Source: Candidatus Gallimonas merdigallinarum (GTDB taxonomy: Bacteria; Bacillota; Clostridia; Christensenellales; Borkfalkiaceae). Taken from it: a stretch of 64,000 nt of DNA. Of the stretch, positions 25,531 through 33,848 are shown piece after piece (position 1 is the stretch's first letter; the number at the start of each line of letters is the position of its first letter). Under the pieces are notes generated by a model, which ran no database searches, was not told where the DNA came from, and saw only the letters and a program-made list of their open reading frames with translations. The position numbers and the translations under genes are program-made. Where the stretch lies: contig CAJFFP010000003.1 of the NCBI GenBank assembly GCA_904373325.1, positions 1 to 64,000 on the forward strand, in the 5' to 3' direction.

Positions 25531-26061
25531 CTATTCGATCGCCGTAACCTCTCCGCTGCACGCGGAGACCGCGCCGCAGATCGCCTCGTCGGATACGGGC
25601 GCGTTTCTGTCCGTAAAGACTTCCAGCCAGCCCTTCTCCGCGCGCCACTGCGCGCCGAGTGCGCCAGCAAGCGCGCGCGCCTTCTCTTCCGCCGCCGCGC
25701 CGTCCGCGCCCGAAAATTTTACGACCTTATAATCCAGACGCTCGATTTTGAAAATGACGGGGCGCGTGCCGTCGTTACAGCACGCGATCATCATGTGTTC
25801 GTCGTTCGTCCAATTCCGCATGATGCTGCCGCCCTGCAACGCCGTGTAGATATAGCGGCTGATGCAGTCCCACGCCTCGGCGCACTGCGTGCCGTTCCCC
25901 TCCCGCCAGAACGTATCTTCGTCGCCGTAACGCTCGAACAGGAAGGTATCGCCCACGTTGTAAAACGGACATTCGCCCGACTTCGGATCGGCAAGATATT
26001 TGCTCTGCAATTCGGGAAAACACTTCTTGTCGATGACGGTCACTCTGCACTTGTACTGCAT
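25531..26061 (-). CDS. TIGR04076 family protein
   Basis: A 176-residue protein whose first 110 residues follow the TIGR04076 pattern: VTVIDKKCFPELQSKYLADP, then CPFYNVGDTFLFER, EAWDCISRYIYTALQGGSIMRNW and MIACCNDGTRPVIFKIERLDY. The C-terminal 60 residues are an Ala-rich extension. ATG 26061 has GGAGG 7 nt upstream; a Met 9 codons earlier overlaps the peptidase gene. The conserved Cys and Trp residues hint at a redox or metal role, but the family has no known function. Confidence 0.8.
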   Translation of the reverse strand: MQYKCRVTVIDKKCFPELQSKYLADPKSGECPFYNVGDTFLFERYGDEDTFWREGNGTQCAEAWDCISRYIYTALQGGSIMRNWTNDEHMMIACCNDGTRPVIFKIERLDYKVVKFSGADGAAAEEKARALAGALGAQWRAEKGWLEVFTDRNAPVSDEAICGAVSACSGEVTAIE

Positions 26062-26077
26062 ACAGTCCTCCGCGCCG

Positions 26078-27592
26078 TTACAGCGCAATGCCGTTGAGGG
26101 CGGCGTACTTCTCTTTGAGATAGTTCACGTAATAATGCGCGTCGAAGGGTGCGCCGCACGCGCCTTCAAAGATCTCCGCGGGCGATTTGGACGCGCCGTA
26201 CTGATGAACGCGCTCTTTCAGCCACGCGGCGATGGCTGCGATCGTCCCTTCCCCCATGGCGGACTCGACGTCGAAATCGCGCTTCATTGCCGCGAGCATC
26301 TGCGCGGCGTACGCCGAGCCGAGCGCGTAGGTGGGAAAATACCCCAGCTCGCCGCTGTACCAATGCATATCCTGCGCCACGCCAAGCCCCGCGTTCGGCA
26401 CGTCCACGCCGAGGTATTCCTTATACTTTGCGTTCCAGACCGCCTCGACGTTCTCCTCCGTTACCCTTCCCGCCATCATCTCCTTTTCGATCTCGTAGCG
26501 GATCAGCACATGCAGAGGATAGGTCAGTTCGTCCGCCTCCGTCCGCACGAAACCCGCGCTCACATGATTGATATAGTGCAGGAAATCGTCGAGCGTGACG
26601 TCGGGCAGCTCTTCGCGGAAAATTTCTTTCAGAACGGGGAAGTGGCGTTCCCAGAACGGCCTGCTCCGCCCCACGATATTTTCAAAGAAGCGCGACTGGC
26701 TCTCGTGCATCGCCATGGACGCCCCGCCTCCGGACATGGTATCCTGTAAATCGTCCGATACCTGCAATTCGTAGAGCGCGTGCCCCATCTCGTGAATGGC
26801 GGAGAAGATCGCGCTTGCGAGATCGCGCTCGTAATAGTGGTTGGTGATGCGCACGTCGCAGTTGCCGTTGTTGTTGGTGTAGGGGTGTTCGCTCTCCCCC
26901 ATTCTCGTCTTGTTTTTGTCGAAGAGCATCACGCCGCCGAGATACTCGCAGAACGCCTTCTGCTTTGCGGCGGGAAAAACGCGCTCGGAAAACGCGGGGT
27001 GCACGCTCTTCTGCGCCGCAAGCACCTGTTTCAGGAAGGGAACAAGCTCGCCTTTGACGAGCGAAAAGAACGCGTCGTATTTTTCGGCGGTCATGTCGCG
27101 TTCAAATTCGTCGAGCAGAATATCGTACCCTTTGAGTTCCTCCGTCTCTTCCCACACGGCGTACTTGCGCTTGAACGCGAGAATTTCGCCGAGATAGGGC
27201 TTGACGGGCGCGAACGAGCCGCTGTTCTTTGCCTCCACGAACTTCGGATACGCTTCCAGAACGGCGTTCTGAAAGGCGAGGTACTCCTCCTTAGGCACTT
27301 TGGCGAGTTTATCGGTGTTGCGCTTTGCCTCCTCGATCTCGTGTTTCAGGACGGGATCGAGCGAGGCGCGGTCCTCGTAAAGTTTCTGAATGCTATCCGT
27401 ATATTTTTTGCCCGTCTGATACTCGTACGCCATGGCGGAAAGCTCCACAAGCTGGCGGTTGCGGTACAGTTTGCCCGCCTTCGGCATGCGCTCCTCTTCC
27501 CACGTGTGCAGGAAGAACGGCAGCGAAAGCGCGCGGAGGCGGCGGTTGATATCCTCGTAATTTTTCTTGGCGCGTCCGGTTTTTGCGTTCAT
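26078..27592 (-). CDS. M32 family metallocarboxypeptidase
   Basis: A 504-residue carboxypeptidase of the Taq type that removes C-terminal residues from peptides. The zinc site is IHEMGHALYELQ (HExxH), followed by the downstream Glu in HESQSRFFENIVGRS, which is the M32-specific HESQ motif; DVRITNHYYERDL and VRTEADELTYPLHVLIRYEIE are the other family signatures. Length is typical. ATG 27592 has AAGGAG upstream. It leads an operon with TIGR04076 and SDR genes and has its own -10 TATAAT. Confidence 0.95.
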   Translation of the reverse strand: MNAKTGRAKKNYEDINRRLRALSLPFFLHTWEEERMPKAGKLYRNRQLVELSAMAYEYQTGKKYTDSIQKLYEDRASLDPVLKHEIEEAKRNTDKLAKVPKEEYLAFQNAVLEAYPKFVEAKNSGSFAPVKPYLGEILAFKRKYAVWEETEELKGYDILLDEFERDMTAEKYDAFFSLVKGELVPFLKQVLAAQKSVHPAFSERVFPAAKQKAFCEYLGGVMLFDKNKTRMGESEHPYTNNNGNCDVRITNHYYERDLASAIFSAIHEMGHALYELQVSDDLQDTMSGGGASMAMHESQSRFFENIVGRSRPFWERHFPVLKEIFREELPDVTLDDFLHYINHVSAGFVRTEADELTYPLHVLIRYEIEKEMMAGRVTEENVEAVWNAKYKEYLGVDVPNAGLGVAQDMHWYSGELGYFPTYALGSAYAAQMLAAMKRDFDVESAMGEGTIAAIAAWLKERVHQYGASKSPAEIFEGACGAPFDAHYYVNYLKEKYAALNGIAL

Positions 27593-27629
27593 AAAAACTC
27601 CTTGTTCGGGAAACCCATTTTTTACGCCT

Positions 27630-27658
27630 ATTATAGCACGCCGCGCGCCTGTATGCAA
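27630..27658 (-). promoter_or_regulatory. Promoter of the M32 peptidase operon
   Basis: Minus-strand TTGCAT (27658-27653), 17-bp spacer, TATAAT (27635-27630). A GC inverted repeat (GCCGCGCGC at about 27640 with its complement ending at 27668) overlaps the spacer and -35. Confidence 0.65.
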
Positions 27659-27718
27659 GCGCGCGGCGGAAAAATTACAACGATATGTCAGCCGATAAGC
27701 CGTTCAAAGACGGCGGAA

Positions 27719-27745
27719 CGGGCGTCCGCATTGCGCGGACGCCCG
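27719..27745. other. GC hairpin after the lipoprotein gene
   Basis: CGGGCGTCCGC (27719-27729) pairs with GCGGACGCCCG around ATTGC. It follows the lipoprotein stop on the minus strand and may terminate transcription, though no T-run follows. Confidence 0.5.
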
Positions 27746-27750
27746 CCGAG

Positions 27751-28251
27751 TTATCCGATGCGGAACGTGACCGTAACGTCGCCGCCGCCCAGCGCCGCGG
27801 CAAGCCCCTCGGGATCGTCCGCCGCGCCGATTGGCGTATATCGGTAGGATGTTGTAAAATCCTCGTAAAACAGCACAATGCAGGAATCGCCGAACAGCAT
27901 GAGGTCGCCGCAGGAAATCTGCTCGGGCAACACTGCGTCCGTCGGCAGCGTTTCGTCGAGATAGCAGTATTTTTCATTGCCGTTCAGCTCGCGCATGGAG
28001 AGCGTCATGGGCAGCATCTGCGCAAACGCGCGCGCCGCGTCCGTCTCTGCAAGCGTTGCGGTAAATTCCGCTCCATTTACTTCGATTACGATTTTTTCCG
28101 CCACGTTCTCCTCCCCTTCGCCGCCCTGCGGCGATTCCGACGCGGTCTGTCCGCCGCCATTCCCGCCCGTCTGCGCCGCGCAGGCGGGAAACAGCGCGCA
28201 AACTGCGGCAAGCGACAGAAACATCGCCGCAAATCCGAATAATTTCCGCAT
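27751..28251 (-). CDS. Lipoprotein with cyclophilin-like domain
   Basis: A 166-residue exported protein. The first 24 residues form a signal peptide ending in a lipobox-like FPAC, so the mature protein should be anchored by Cys24. A Gly/Glu-rich spacer (25-50) leads to a cyclophilin-like fold: IVIEVNGAEFTATLAETDAARAFAQMLPMTLSMREL, GDLMLFGDSCIVLFYEDF and YTPIG, as in the small cyclophilin-like proteins found beside flavodoxin or alcohol dehydrogenase genes. It starts 3 nt after the truncated Fe-ADH stop. Function unknown. Confidence 0.75.
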   Translation of the reverse strand: MRKLFGFAAMFLSLAAVCALFPACAAQTGGNGGGQTASESPQGGEGEENVAEKIVIEVNGAEFTATLAETDAARAFAQMLPMTLSMRELNGNEKYCYLDETLPTDAVLPEQISCGDLMLFGDSCIVLFYEDFTTSYRYTPIGAADDPEGLAAALGGGDVTVTFRIG

Positions 28252-28254
28252 TTG

Positions 28255-28827
28255 TCAGCGATACGCCCTTTCAAACACGCCCGCGCAGTCGGCGTCGCTC
28301 ATTTCGCAGGGATTGGCGAGGAACAGTCCGCCCATCGTCTCGCGCGCGTTGACGGCGAGCGCCATGCACTCCTCCTTCGCAATGCCGTAGTCGCTCATTT
28401 TCAGACCGTCTACGCCGCACGCCTTCTGCAAGGCAACGAGCGCGGTGAGGAAGTCCTCGGGCTTATCCGCTTCGGGCATGCCCATCGCGCGCGCCATTTT
28501 GACGAACTGTCCGTCGCAGGCGTGTTTTTCGATGAAGTAACGGGCGAACTCGACGGAGATCATAATAAGCCCCGCGCCGTGCGGCAGATTGTGGTGGTAC
28601 GCGCTTATGGCATGCTCCATGGAATGCTGCGCCGTGGTGGACGTGAGCTGCATGGTAATGCCCGCGACGGTGGAACCGTAGGCGACGCGCTCGCGCGCTT
28701 CAATGTCGTTTCCATCCTTGACGGCGCGCGGCAGATATTTTGCAATATTTTCGATTGCGGAGAGCGCGTTCAGCTTTCCGCTGCCGAACACAATGCGCGT
28801 AGGGTTGTAAAATTCAAATGCAATCAT
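28255..28827 (-). pseudogene. Iron-containing alcohol dehydrogenase with an internal in-frame deletion
   Basis: A 190-residue open frame made of the first 22 residues of an Fe-ADH (FEFYNPTRIVFGSGKLNAL) fused directly to its C-terminal helical domain (SAIENIAKYLPRAVKDGNDIEARERVAYGSTVAG). Normal family members are about 380 residues; the missing middle includes the GGGS nucleotide-binding loop and the Asp and first His of the iron site. The remaining metal His residues (MEHAISAYHHNLPHG) are intact. It can hardly be an active dehydrogenase. Either a decayed gene, or collapsed assembly; the frame is kept and both neighbours are coupled (ATGA with the acetyltransferase). Confidence 0.8.
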
Positions 28828-29408
28828 ATTCTTTCCTCCTCATTTTCGATCGTTTTGATAACTTTTGCAGGTACGCCCGCAACGACGGTATTTGCGGGAA
28901 CGTCCTTGGAGACGACCGCGCCCGCCGCAATGACGGCGTTGTCGCCGACGGACACGCCCGCGAGAATGGTCGCGTGCGCGCCGATCCAGACGTTCTTCCC
29001 GATATGAATGGGCGCGGGGAACATATTCTTCCTGCGCGCGGGCGCAAGATCATGGTTGAGCGTCGCGAATACGACCTGATGCCCGATAAGGCAGTCGTCG
29101 CCGATGAAAATGCCGCCCTGATCCTGAAAACAGCACCCAGCGTTGATGAACACACGCTTCCCGAGCGTAATATTCTTCCCGAAATCGGTATAAACGGGCG
29201 GAAAGAGCGCGAACCCGTCGTCCAGCTCCTGCCCGATGAGCTGAGAAAAGAGCGCGCGCAGCTCTTCCGCCGTGTGAAACGCGCCGTTGATTTCGCACAC
29301 GATCCGCCGCGCGTCTTCCGCCGCTCTGTGCATGAGCAGATGCGCGCCGCTCCCCGCCGTAAGATATTCCCGCCGCGCCATGCGCGCCTTGTATTCCGCA
29401 ATCTCCAT
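28824..29408 (-). CDS. Sugar O-acetyltransferase, maltose acetyltransferase type
   Basis: A 194-residue hexapeptide-repeat acetyltransferase. An N-terminal maltose-acetyltransferase region is followed by the left-handed helix with [35 protein letters not shown], whose last His is catalytic, and then [49 protein letters not shown]. It acetylates sugars or galactosides with acetyl-CoA, substrate unknown. It has a consensus promoter and AGGAG SD, faces the lysR gene, and leads an operon with the truncated Fe-ADH and the lipoprotein. Confidence 0.92.
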   Translation of the reverse strand: MEIAEYKARMARREYLTAGSGAHLLMHRAAEDARRIVCEINGAFHTAEELRALFSQLIGQELDDGFALFPPVYTDFGKNITLGKRVFINAGCCFQDQGGIFIGDDCLIGHQVVFATLNHDLAPARRKNMFPAPIHIGKNVWIGAHATILAGVSVGDNAVIAAGAVVSKDVPANTVVAGVPAKVIKTIENEEERI

Positions 29409-29428
29409 TCTATCTCCTTTCCGACTTT

Positions 29429-29457
29429 ATTATATTGCCGCGCGATTTCCATGTCAA
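29429..29457 (-). promoter_or_regulatory. Consensus promoter of the acetyltransferase operon
   Basis: Minus-strand TTGACA (29457-29452), exactly 17 bp, TATAAT (29434-29429). Both hexamers are perfect. Confidence 0.93.
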
Positions 29458-29477
29458 ATACTTATATTGCATGGATT

Positions 29478-29498
29478 TCCATAGTTGACAGCTATGGA
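29478..29498. promoter_or_regulatory. Probable LysR operator
   Basis: TCCATAG (29478-29484) and CTATGGA (29492-29498) form an inverted repeat with a 7-bp centre that is the -35 of lysR. A further half-like ATGGA lies at 29471. Position between two divergent promoters fits autoregulation and control of the acetyltransferase operon. Confidence 0.65.
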
Positions 29499-29513
29499 TT
29501 TTTTCGGTATAAT
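29485..29513 (+). promoter_or_regulatory. Consensus promoter of lysR
   Basis: TTGACA (29485-29490), exactly 17 bp, TATAAT (29508-29513). The leader to ATG 29543 includes the AGGGAG SD. Confidence 0.93.
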
Positions 29514-29542
29514 CATACTATAAAACACAGGGAGAAAAAACA

Positions 29543-30427
29543 ATGGAATTGCGGGAACTTCGGTATTTTCTGGCGGTGGCGCGGGAGAAAAACATTACGA
29601 GAGCGGCGGACGCGCTGTACATTTCGCAGCCCTCCCTCTCCAAACAGATGCAGAATCTGGAAAAAGAGATCGGCTCCCCCCTGTTCGTGCGGGGAAGCCG
29701 TTCGGTCGCTCTGACGGAGACGGGAATGCTTTTAAAAAAGCGCGCGGAAGAGCTTTTGGAGCTGTACGAAAAGACGGAGGCGGAGCTTGCCGCCCCCGCG
29801 GAGACGGTATGCGGCGAAGTGCGCATCGGCGGCGGCGAGAGCTACGCGCTGCAAACGGTCATGCAGGCGGCGAAGGCGGTACAGGATAACTATCCGCACG
29901 TCACCTTCCGTTTTTTCAGCGGCGACGCGGACGACGTTACCGAAAAGCTCGACCGCGGGCTGATCGATTTCGGCGTGATGGTCGATCTTCCGGATACGTC
30001 GCAATATAACGCGCTGCGCCTTCCTCTGACTGACCGCTGGGGCGTACTCATGCGGCGGGACAGTCCGCTCGCCGAAAAAGAAAGCATTTCCCCCTCCGAC
30101 CTGACGGGGCAGCCCGTCCTTGCTTCCAGACAGATGTTAGAAAAGAAGGGCATGATCAACGAATGGATGCGCAGGATCGGAAAAATGGACGTGCGCGCAA
30201 CGTTCAATCTCGTCTATAACGCCTCCATCATGGTGCAGGAGGGCGTAGGCTATGCCATCACGCTTGAAAAGCTCATCAACACGACGGGCGAAAGCGCGCT
30301 GTGTTTCCGCCCGCTGCAACCCGAAGTGCGCACCAACCTCGATCTCGTATGGAAAAAGCACGCCGTGTTTTCCAAGCCCTCTCTGTGCTTCCTCGAAGCC
30401 TTCCGCGCGCTTGCGCAGCAGGATTAA
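29543..30427 (+). CDS. LysR family transcriptional regulator
   Basis: A 294-residue regulator. The winged helix-turn-helix is MELRELRYFLAVAREKNITRAADALYISQPSLSKQMQNLEKEIGSPLFVRG, followed by a linker helix and a periplasmic-binding-like effector domain (VRIGGGESYALQTVMQAAKAVQDNYPHV onward). It is divergent from the acetyltransferase operon with back-to-back consensus promoters and an inverted repeat between them, so that operon is its likely target. Effector unknown. Its 3' end overlaps the convergent P-type ATPase gene by 4 nt. Confidence 0.95.
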   Translation: MELRELRYFLAVAREKNITRAADALYISQPSLSKQMQNLEKEIGSPLFVRGSRSVALTETGMLLKKRAEELLELYEKTEAELAAPAETVCGEVRIGGGESYALQTVMQAAKAVQDNYPHVTFRFFSGDADDVTEKLDRGLIDFGVMVDLPDTSQYNALRLPLTDRWGVLMRRDSPLAEKESISPSDLTGQPVLASRQMLEKKGMINEWMRRIGKMDVRATFNLVYNASIMVQEGVGYAITLEKLINTTGESALCFRPLQPEVRTNLDLVWKKHAVFSKPSLCFLEAFRALAQQD

Positions 30428-33021
30428 ATGGTTTTGAACCGCCCGAGCGCCTTCATCAGTTCCACATATAAAAGCGGCGTGACGGAGAGCGCGATCATGA
30501 GGACCCAATGCCACGGTCCGAGCGGCACGAGCGAGAACAGTTCGGCAACGGGCGGCACCGCCGTGATGAGAATCATGACGACCGTTCCGAGCAGGGTCGT
30601 GCCGACGACGAGTTTGTTCACGCCCATTCCCCGACGAAACGCGGAGTATCGGCTGCGGCAGTTGTAGACGTGTACGATCGTCGTAAGTCCCATGACAAAG
30701 AAAGTCATCGTCTGCGCGACGGCGAAGCTCGGCTCGATCCCGCCGCCGAGACAGCAGTGCATTCCCACCCAGATGGGAATGAGCGTCGCGACGGTAAAGA
30801 CGACGGTAATCTCCACGATTTTCGCGATCAGTCCGTCTGAAAAGATACTCGCCCCCTTTTTGACGGGCGGTTTTTGCATGATGTCGGGGTCGGCTTTTTC
30901 CAGACAGAGGCTGAACCCGGGAATGCCGTCGCACGCCACTTTAATAATCAGAAGCTGCAACGCGGTGACGGGCGAACCCCACCCGAAGATGAGGGAAAAC
31001 AGCACGATCGTGAGCGCGGAGAAGTTGCACCCGAGCATGGAATAGAGGGATTTGCGGATATTGGAATACACCCGCCGCCCCTCCTCCACGGCGGTGACGA
31101 TGGTGGAAAAGTTATCGTCAAGCAAAATCATATCCGCCGCCTCCTTGGCGACGTCCGTACCCGACCCCATCGCAATGCCGACGTCCGCCGCTTTGAGCGC
31201 AGGCGCGTCGTTGACCCCGTCGCCCGTCATGGCGACGACCTCACCCGCCCGCTGAAACGCTTTGACGATGCGGATTTTATCCTCGGGCGAAGTGCGCGCG
31301 AATACGCGGTACTCCCCGATGATCCCGGCAAGCTCGTCGTCCGAAAGACTGCGGAGTTCCGCGCCGTTCATGATCTTCATGTCGCCGTACAGAATGCCGA
31401 TGCGCTCGGCAATGGCTTTGGCGGTCTCCATATGGTCGCCCGTGATCATGACCGTTTTGATTCCCGCCTCGCGGGCAACGGCAACGGCGCGTGCGCTCTC
31501 CTCGCGCGGCGGGTCGATAATTCCCACAAGCCCGCCGAACGAGAGGTCGGATTCCAGCGTATCCGCATCGAGCGCGGGGAATCGGTCGTACGTCTTATAC
31601 GCCACGCCGAGCACGCGGAGCGCGTCCGCCGCGAACGCGCTGTGCACGGAGAGGATCTCCCCCTGCACACCGTCGTCGGGTGCGAGACGGATGCGGTCGA
31701 TCGCGCCCTTCGTGACGGAGAACCAGCCCGTTTCCGTTTTGTAGAGCGCCGTCATGAGCTTGCGCGCGGAATCGAACGGAATCTCGAAGATCTTTTCCAT
31801 GCCGCCCGTGTCCGCGATCCCCTTCTCTTCCGCAAGACGGGCAATGGCGCGCTCCGTTGGGTTCCCGACGTCTTTTCCCATACCCATGTCCGCGTTGGAC
31901 GCGAGCAAAAAGAGTTTTATAAGGTTTTTTCCGCGTTCGTCGAGCGGCGCGGAAGCCTCCTGCACTTCGCCGCCTGCCGCCCACAGTTTCTGTACGCTCA
32001 TACGGTTCTGCGTGAGCGTTCCCGTCTTATCCGAGCAGATGACGGAGATGTTTCCGATCGTCTCCACCGCGGTGGGCGTGCGGACAACGGTGTTCTTTTT
32101 CGCCATGCTCCCCACGCCGTACGAGAGCGCGATGGTGACGACAACGGGCATGACTTCGGGAATCGCCGCGACCGCCACGGAGACGGCGACCATGAGCATA
32201 TCGGGAATGGGCAGACCGTACAGCCAGCCGATGAGCAGCGCCAGAAGCGCGCCAGCGAACGCAATGACGGAGAGCGCCTTCCCCAGCTTCTGCATACGCA
32301 CCTGCAAGGGCGAGAGTTTCGTCTTTTCGCCCGCGAGCAGTTTGGAGATGCGCCCGATTTCCGTCGCGCTCCCCGTGCGGCAGACGACCGCCCGCCCCTT
32401 TCCGCTGACGGCGAGCGTTCCCGAGAAAACCATCTGTTTGCAGTCCGCCGCGGAAGCTCCCTCCTGCGGAAGGAAGGAAGCGTCCTTGACGGCGGGTTCG
32501 CTCTCGCCCGTGAGGAGCGATTCGTCGGCAGTCAGCCCCGTCTCTTCGAGAAGGCGCGCGTCCGCAGGCACGCGGTCGCCGACGCCGAGCAGGAGAATAT
32601 CGCCCGGGACGAGCAGTTCGGCGTTGATTTTTTCCGCCTTGCCGCCGCGCACGACCGTACACGTCTGGATCTGATACTGCCTGAGCGATTGGACGGATTT
32701 TTCCGCCTTGATCTGCTCGCGCACGGAGAGCACGACATTGAGCACGATGATAAACGCAATGACGATCGGCTCGGTGAGGTTCTCGGGGTGCATGGTGAGC
32801 GCGATATAGAGGGAGAGCGCGAGCGCAACGCAGAGAATGATGATGGTGACGTCTTTGAACGCGCCGAGAACGTGCATGAGCGCCGATTTCCGCTTTTCCC
32901 GCTCCATGACGTTGCGCCCGAATCTGGCAAGGCGCGCGGATGCCTCTTCCTCGGAAAGCCCCTGCGCCGCGCTTTCGCCGAGCGCCGTTCTGAGTTCGTC
33001 AAGCGGCATTTGTTCGTACAT
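30424..33021 (-). CDS. Cation-transporting P-type ATPase (P2 type)
   Basis: An 865-residue pump. The N-terminal cation ATPase domain, TGESEPAVKD actuator loop, phosphorylation motif DKTGTLT (Asp331), and the GDGVNDAPALKAADVGIAMG hinge are complete, with ten predicted helices. The M4 motif is PEVMP (288-292) instead of the PEGL(P) of calcium pumps, and M6 reads KVACDGIPG where calcium pumps have NxxTDG, so two usual cation ligands are replaced. Specificity is therefore uncertain (Ca, Mn or Mg are all possible). SD AAAGGAGAG precedes ATG 33021. A structured leader with a terminator-like hairpin lies upstream. Confidence 0.9.
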   Translation of the reverse strand: MYEQMPLDELRTALGESAAQGLSEEEASARLARFGRNVMEREKRKSALMHVLGAFKDVTIIILCVALALSLYIALTMHPENLTEPIVIAFIIVLNVVLSVREQIKAEKSVQSLRQYQIQTCTVVRGGKAEKINAELLVPGDILLLGVGDRVPADARLLEETGLTADESLLTGESEPAVKDASFLPQEGASAADCKQMVFSGTLAVSGKGRAVVCRTGSATEIGRISKLLAGEKTKLSPLQVRMQKLGKALSVIAFAGALLALLIGWLYGLPIPDMLMVAVSVAVAAIPEVMPVVVTIALSYGVGSMAKKNTVVRTPTAVETIGNISVICSDKTGTLTQNRMSVQKLWAAGGEVQEASAPLDERGKNLIKLFLLASNADMGMGKDVGNPTERAIARLAEEKGIADTGGMEKIFEIPFDSARKLMTALYKTETGWFSVTKGAIDRIRLAPDDGVQGEILSVHSAFAADALRVLGVAYKTYDRFPALDADTLESDLSFGGLVGIIDPPREESARAVAVAREAGIKTVMITGDHMETAKAIAERIGILYGDMKIMNGAELRSLSDDELAGIIGEYRVFARTSPEDKIRIVKAFQRAGEVVAMTGDGVNDAPALKAADVGIAMGSGTDVAKEAADMILLDDNFSTIVTAVEEGRRVYSNIRKSLYSMLGCNFSALTIVLFSLIFGWGSPVTALQLLIIKVACDGIPGFSLCLEKADPDIMQKPPVKKGASIFSDGLIAKIVEITVVFTVATLIPIWVGMHCCLGGGIEPSFAVAQTMTFFVMGLTTIVHVYNCRSRYSAFRRGMGVNKLVVGTTLLGTVVMILITAVPPVAELFSLVPLGPWHWVLMIALSVTPLLYVELMKALGRFKTI

Positions 33022-33053
33022 ATTTCTCTCCTTTTCGTCATTCCCGAAAACTT

Positions 33054-33107
33054 AAAAAAGGAGCCAAGCAACCAACCACGAAAGCCTACGGCTGGTTTCC
33101 TGACTCC
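33054..33107 (-). terminator. Terminator or attenuator hairpin in the ATPase leader
   Basis: On the minus strand GGAGTCAGG (33107-33099) pairs with CTTGGCTCC-side bases ending at 33060 (9 bp with wobbles), AACCAGCC pairs with GGTTGGTT inside, and TTTTTT (33059-33054) follows. It sits only about 33 nt before the ATPase start codon and downstream of a possible promoter TTGACT-17-TAGGAT (33188-33160), so it would stop transcription before the gene unless the RNA refolds. Confidence 0.7.
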
Positions 33108-33158
33108 GAGCGCGCCCCATCCGGCGACAGAGCGCGCAAGTTTTTATAACACTGTCTT
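33089..33158 (-). ncRNA. Structured 5' leader of the P-type ATPase mRNA, candidate riboswitch
   Basis: The leader contains GCGCGC/GCGCGC pairing (33139-33134 with 33115-33110), a possible GACAG/CTGTC helix and an AGTCAGGAAACCAGCC segment (33105-33090). The latter matches most of the B12-box consensus of cobalamin riboswitches as I recall it, but the rest of that riboswitch is not present, and I see no match to the Mn (yybP-ykoY) or Mg (M-box) classes. Class undetermined. Confidence 0.45.
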
Positions 33159-33279
33159 TATCCTATCAGATTTGCGCCCGACAGTCAAGCGTTTTTACAC
33201 GCCTTTCTGAGCGTTTCCAGCGTCTCGCCGAGCTCCTTCGCAATGCACACGGCGCGGTCGGCAAATTTTGGACAGACAA

Positions 33280-33302
33280 GAAAAAACCGCCCCTTCGGGC
33301 GG
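33280..33302 (-). terminator. Terminator after the Rrf2 gene
   Basis: CCGCCC-GAAG-GGGCGG followed by TTTTTTC on the minus strand, 7 nt past the Rrf2 stop. Confidence 0.9.
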
Positions 33303-33308
33303 CATGGG

Positions 33309-33737
33309 TCAGCAGATTTTTTGGTCAAGTTCGCACGTGAGGTCGAAGAGCGTGACTTTTTTAAGCACGTTCTCCATTGCAGCCTGCGCGTCGGCGAGGT
33401 GCGTATCGAGCACGGCGTGAATATTTTTCCCGACGGGGCAGGCGGGATTGGGGTTCTCGTGAAAGTGGAAAATATCCCCTTCCACGCTGTCCACCGCCCT
33501 GTACACGTCGTACAGGGTAATATCTTTCAAATCGCGGACGATGGTCGCCCCGCCGCTGCCCGCTTTGACTTCGATCATGCCAGCCGCTTTCAGGCTCAGC
33601 AGCGTACGGCGGATAATGACGGGATTGACCTGCACGCTCGCCGCAATAAAATCGGACGTAGTTTTCTGTTCCTTGCCGAACGTATGAATGACGAGCAGTG
33701 TATGCACCGCCACCGTAAAACGCGACGCGATCTTCAT
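33309..33737 (-). CDS. Rrf2 family transcriptional regulator
   Basis: A 142-residue winged-helix regulator: SRFTVAVHTLLVIHTFG, TTSDFIAASVQVNPVIIRRTLLSLKAAGMIEVKAGSGGATIVRDLKDITLYDVYRAV is the family core. Only one Cys (in NPACPVG, about residue 98) and a C-terminal Cys are present, so an Fe-S cluster like IscR is unlikely; it resembles YwnA/YwgB. Consensus promoter and AAGAGGTG SD. Divergent from murG. Target unknown, perhaps itself. Confidence 0.92.
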   Translation of the reverse strand: MKIASRFTVAVHTLLVIHTFGKEQKTTSDFIAASVQVNPVIIRRTLLSLKAAGMIEVKAGSGGATIVRDLKDITLYDVYRAVDSVEGDIFHFHENPNPACPVGKNIHAVLDTHLADAQAAMENVLKKVTLFDLTCELDQKIC

Positions 33738-33755
33738 AATTCACCTCTTGAAACA

Positions 33756-33784
33756 ATTATAGCGCATTTCCATTGTAATGTCAA
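33756..33784 (-). promoter_or_regulatory. Consensus promoter of the Rrf2 gene
   Basis: Minus-strand TTGACA (33784-33779), 17 bp, TATAAT (33761-33756). Confidence 0.92.
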
Positions 33785-33836
33785 GAGTTACGACAGCGAA
33801 AGAATCGCGCGTTTCAATAAAATACGGCGGGCGGCA

Positions 33837-33842
33837 TATACT
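33837..33842 (+). promoter_or_regulatory. -10 element of murG, probable leaderless start
   Basis: TATACT (33837-33842) ends 6 nt before the GTG start of murG at 33849. No good SD precedes the GTG and the -35 region is weak (TTCAAT near 33813). Confidence 0.55.
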
Positions 33843-33848
33843 GCTAAG

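Noticed and set aside
33089..33158. Complete cobalamin riboswitch
   Set aside because: Only the B12-box-like segment is present; the upstream core of more than 100 nt is absent.
33181..33275. Minus-strand codon-like tail (ending ETLETLRKACKNA) between the Rrf2 terminator and the ATPase promoter
   Set aside because: Looks like a gene remnant but has no start codon or SD and runs out of the Rrf2 terminator; too short to assign.
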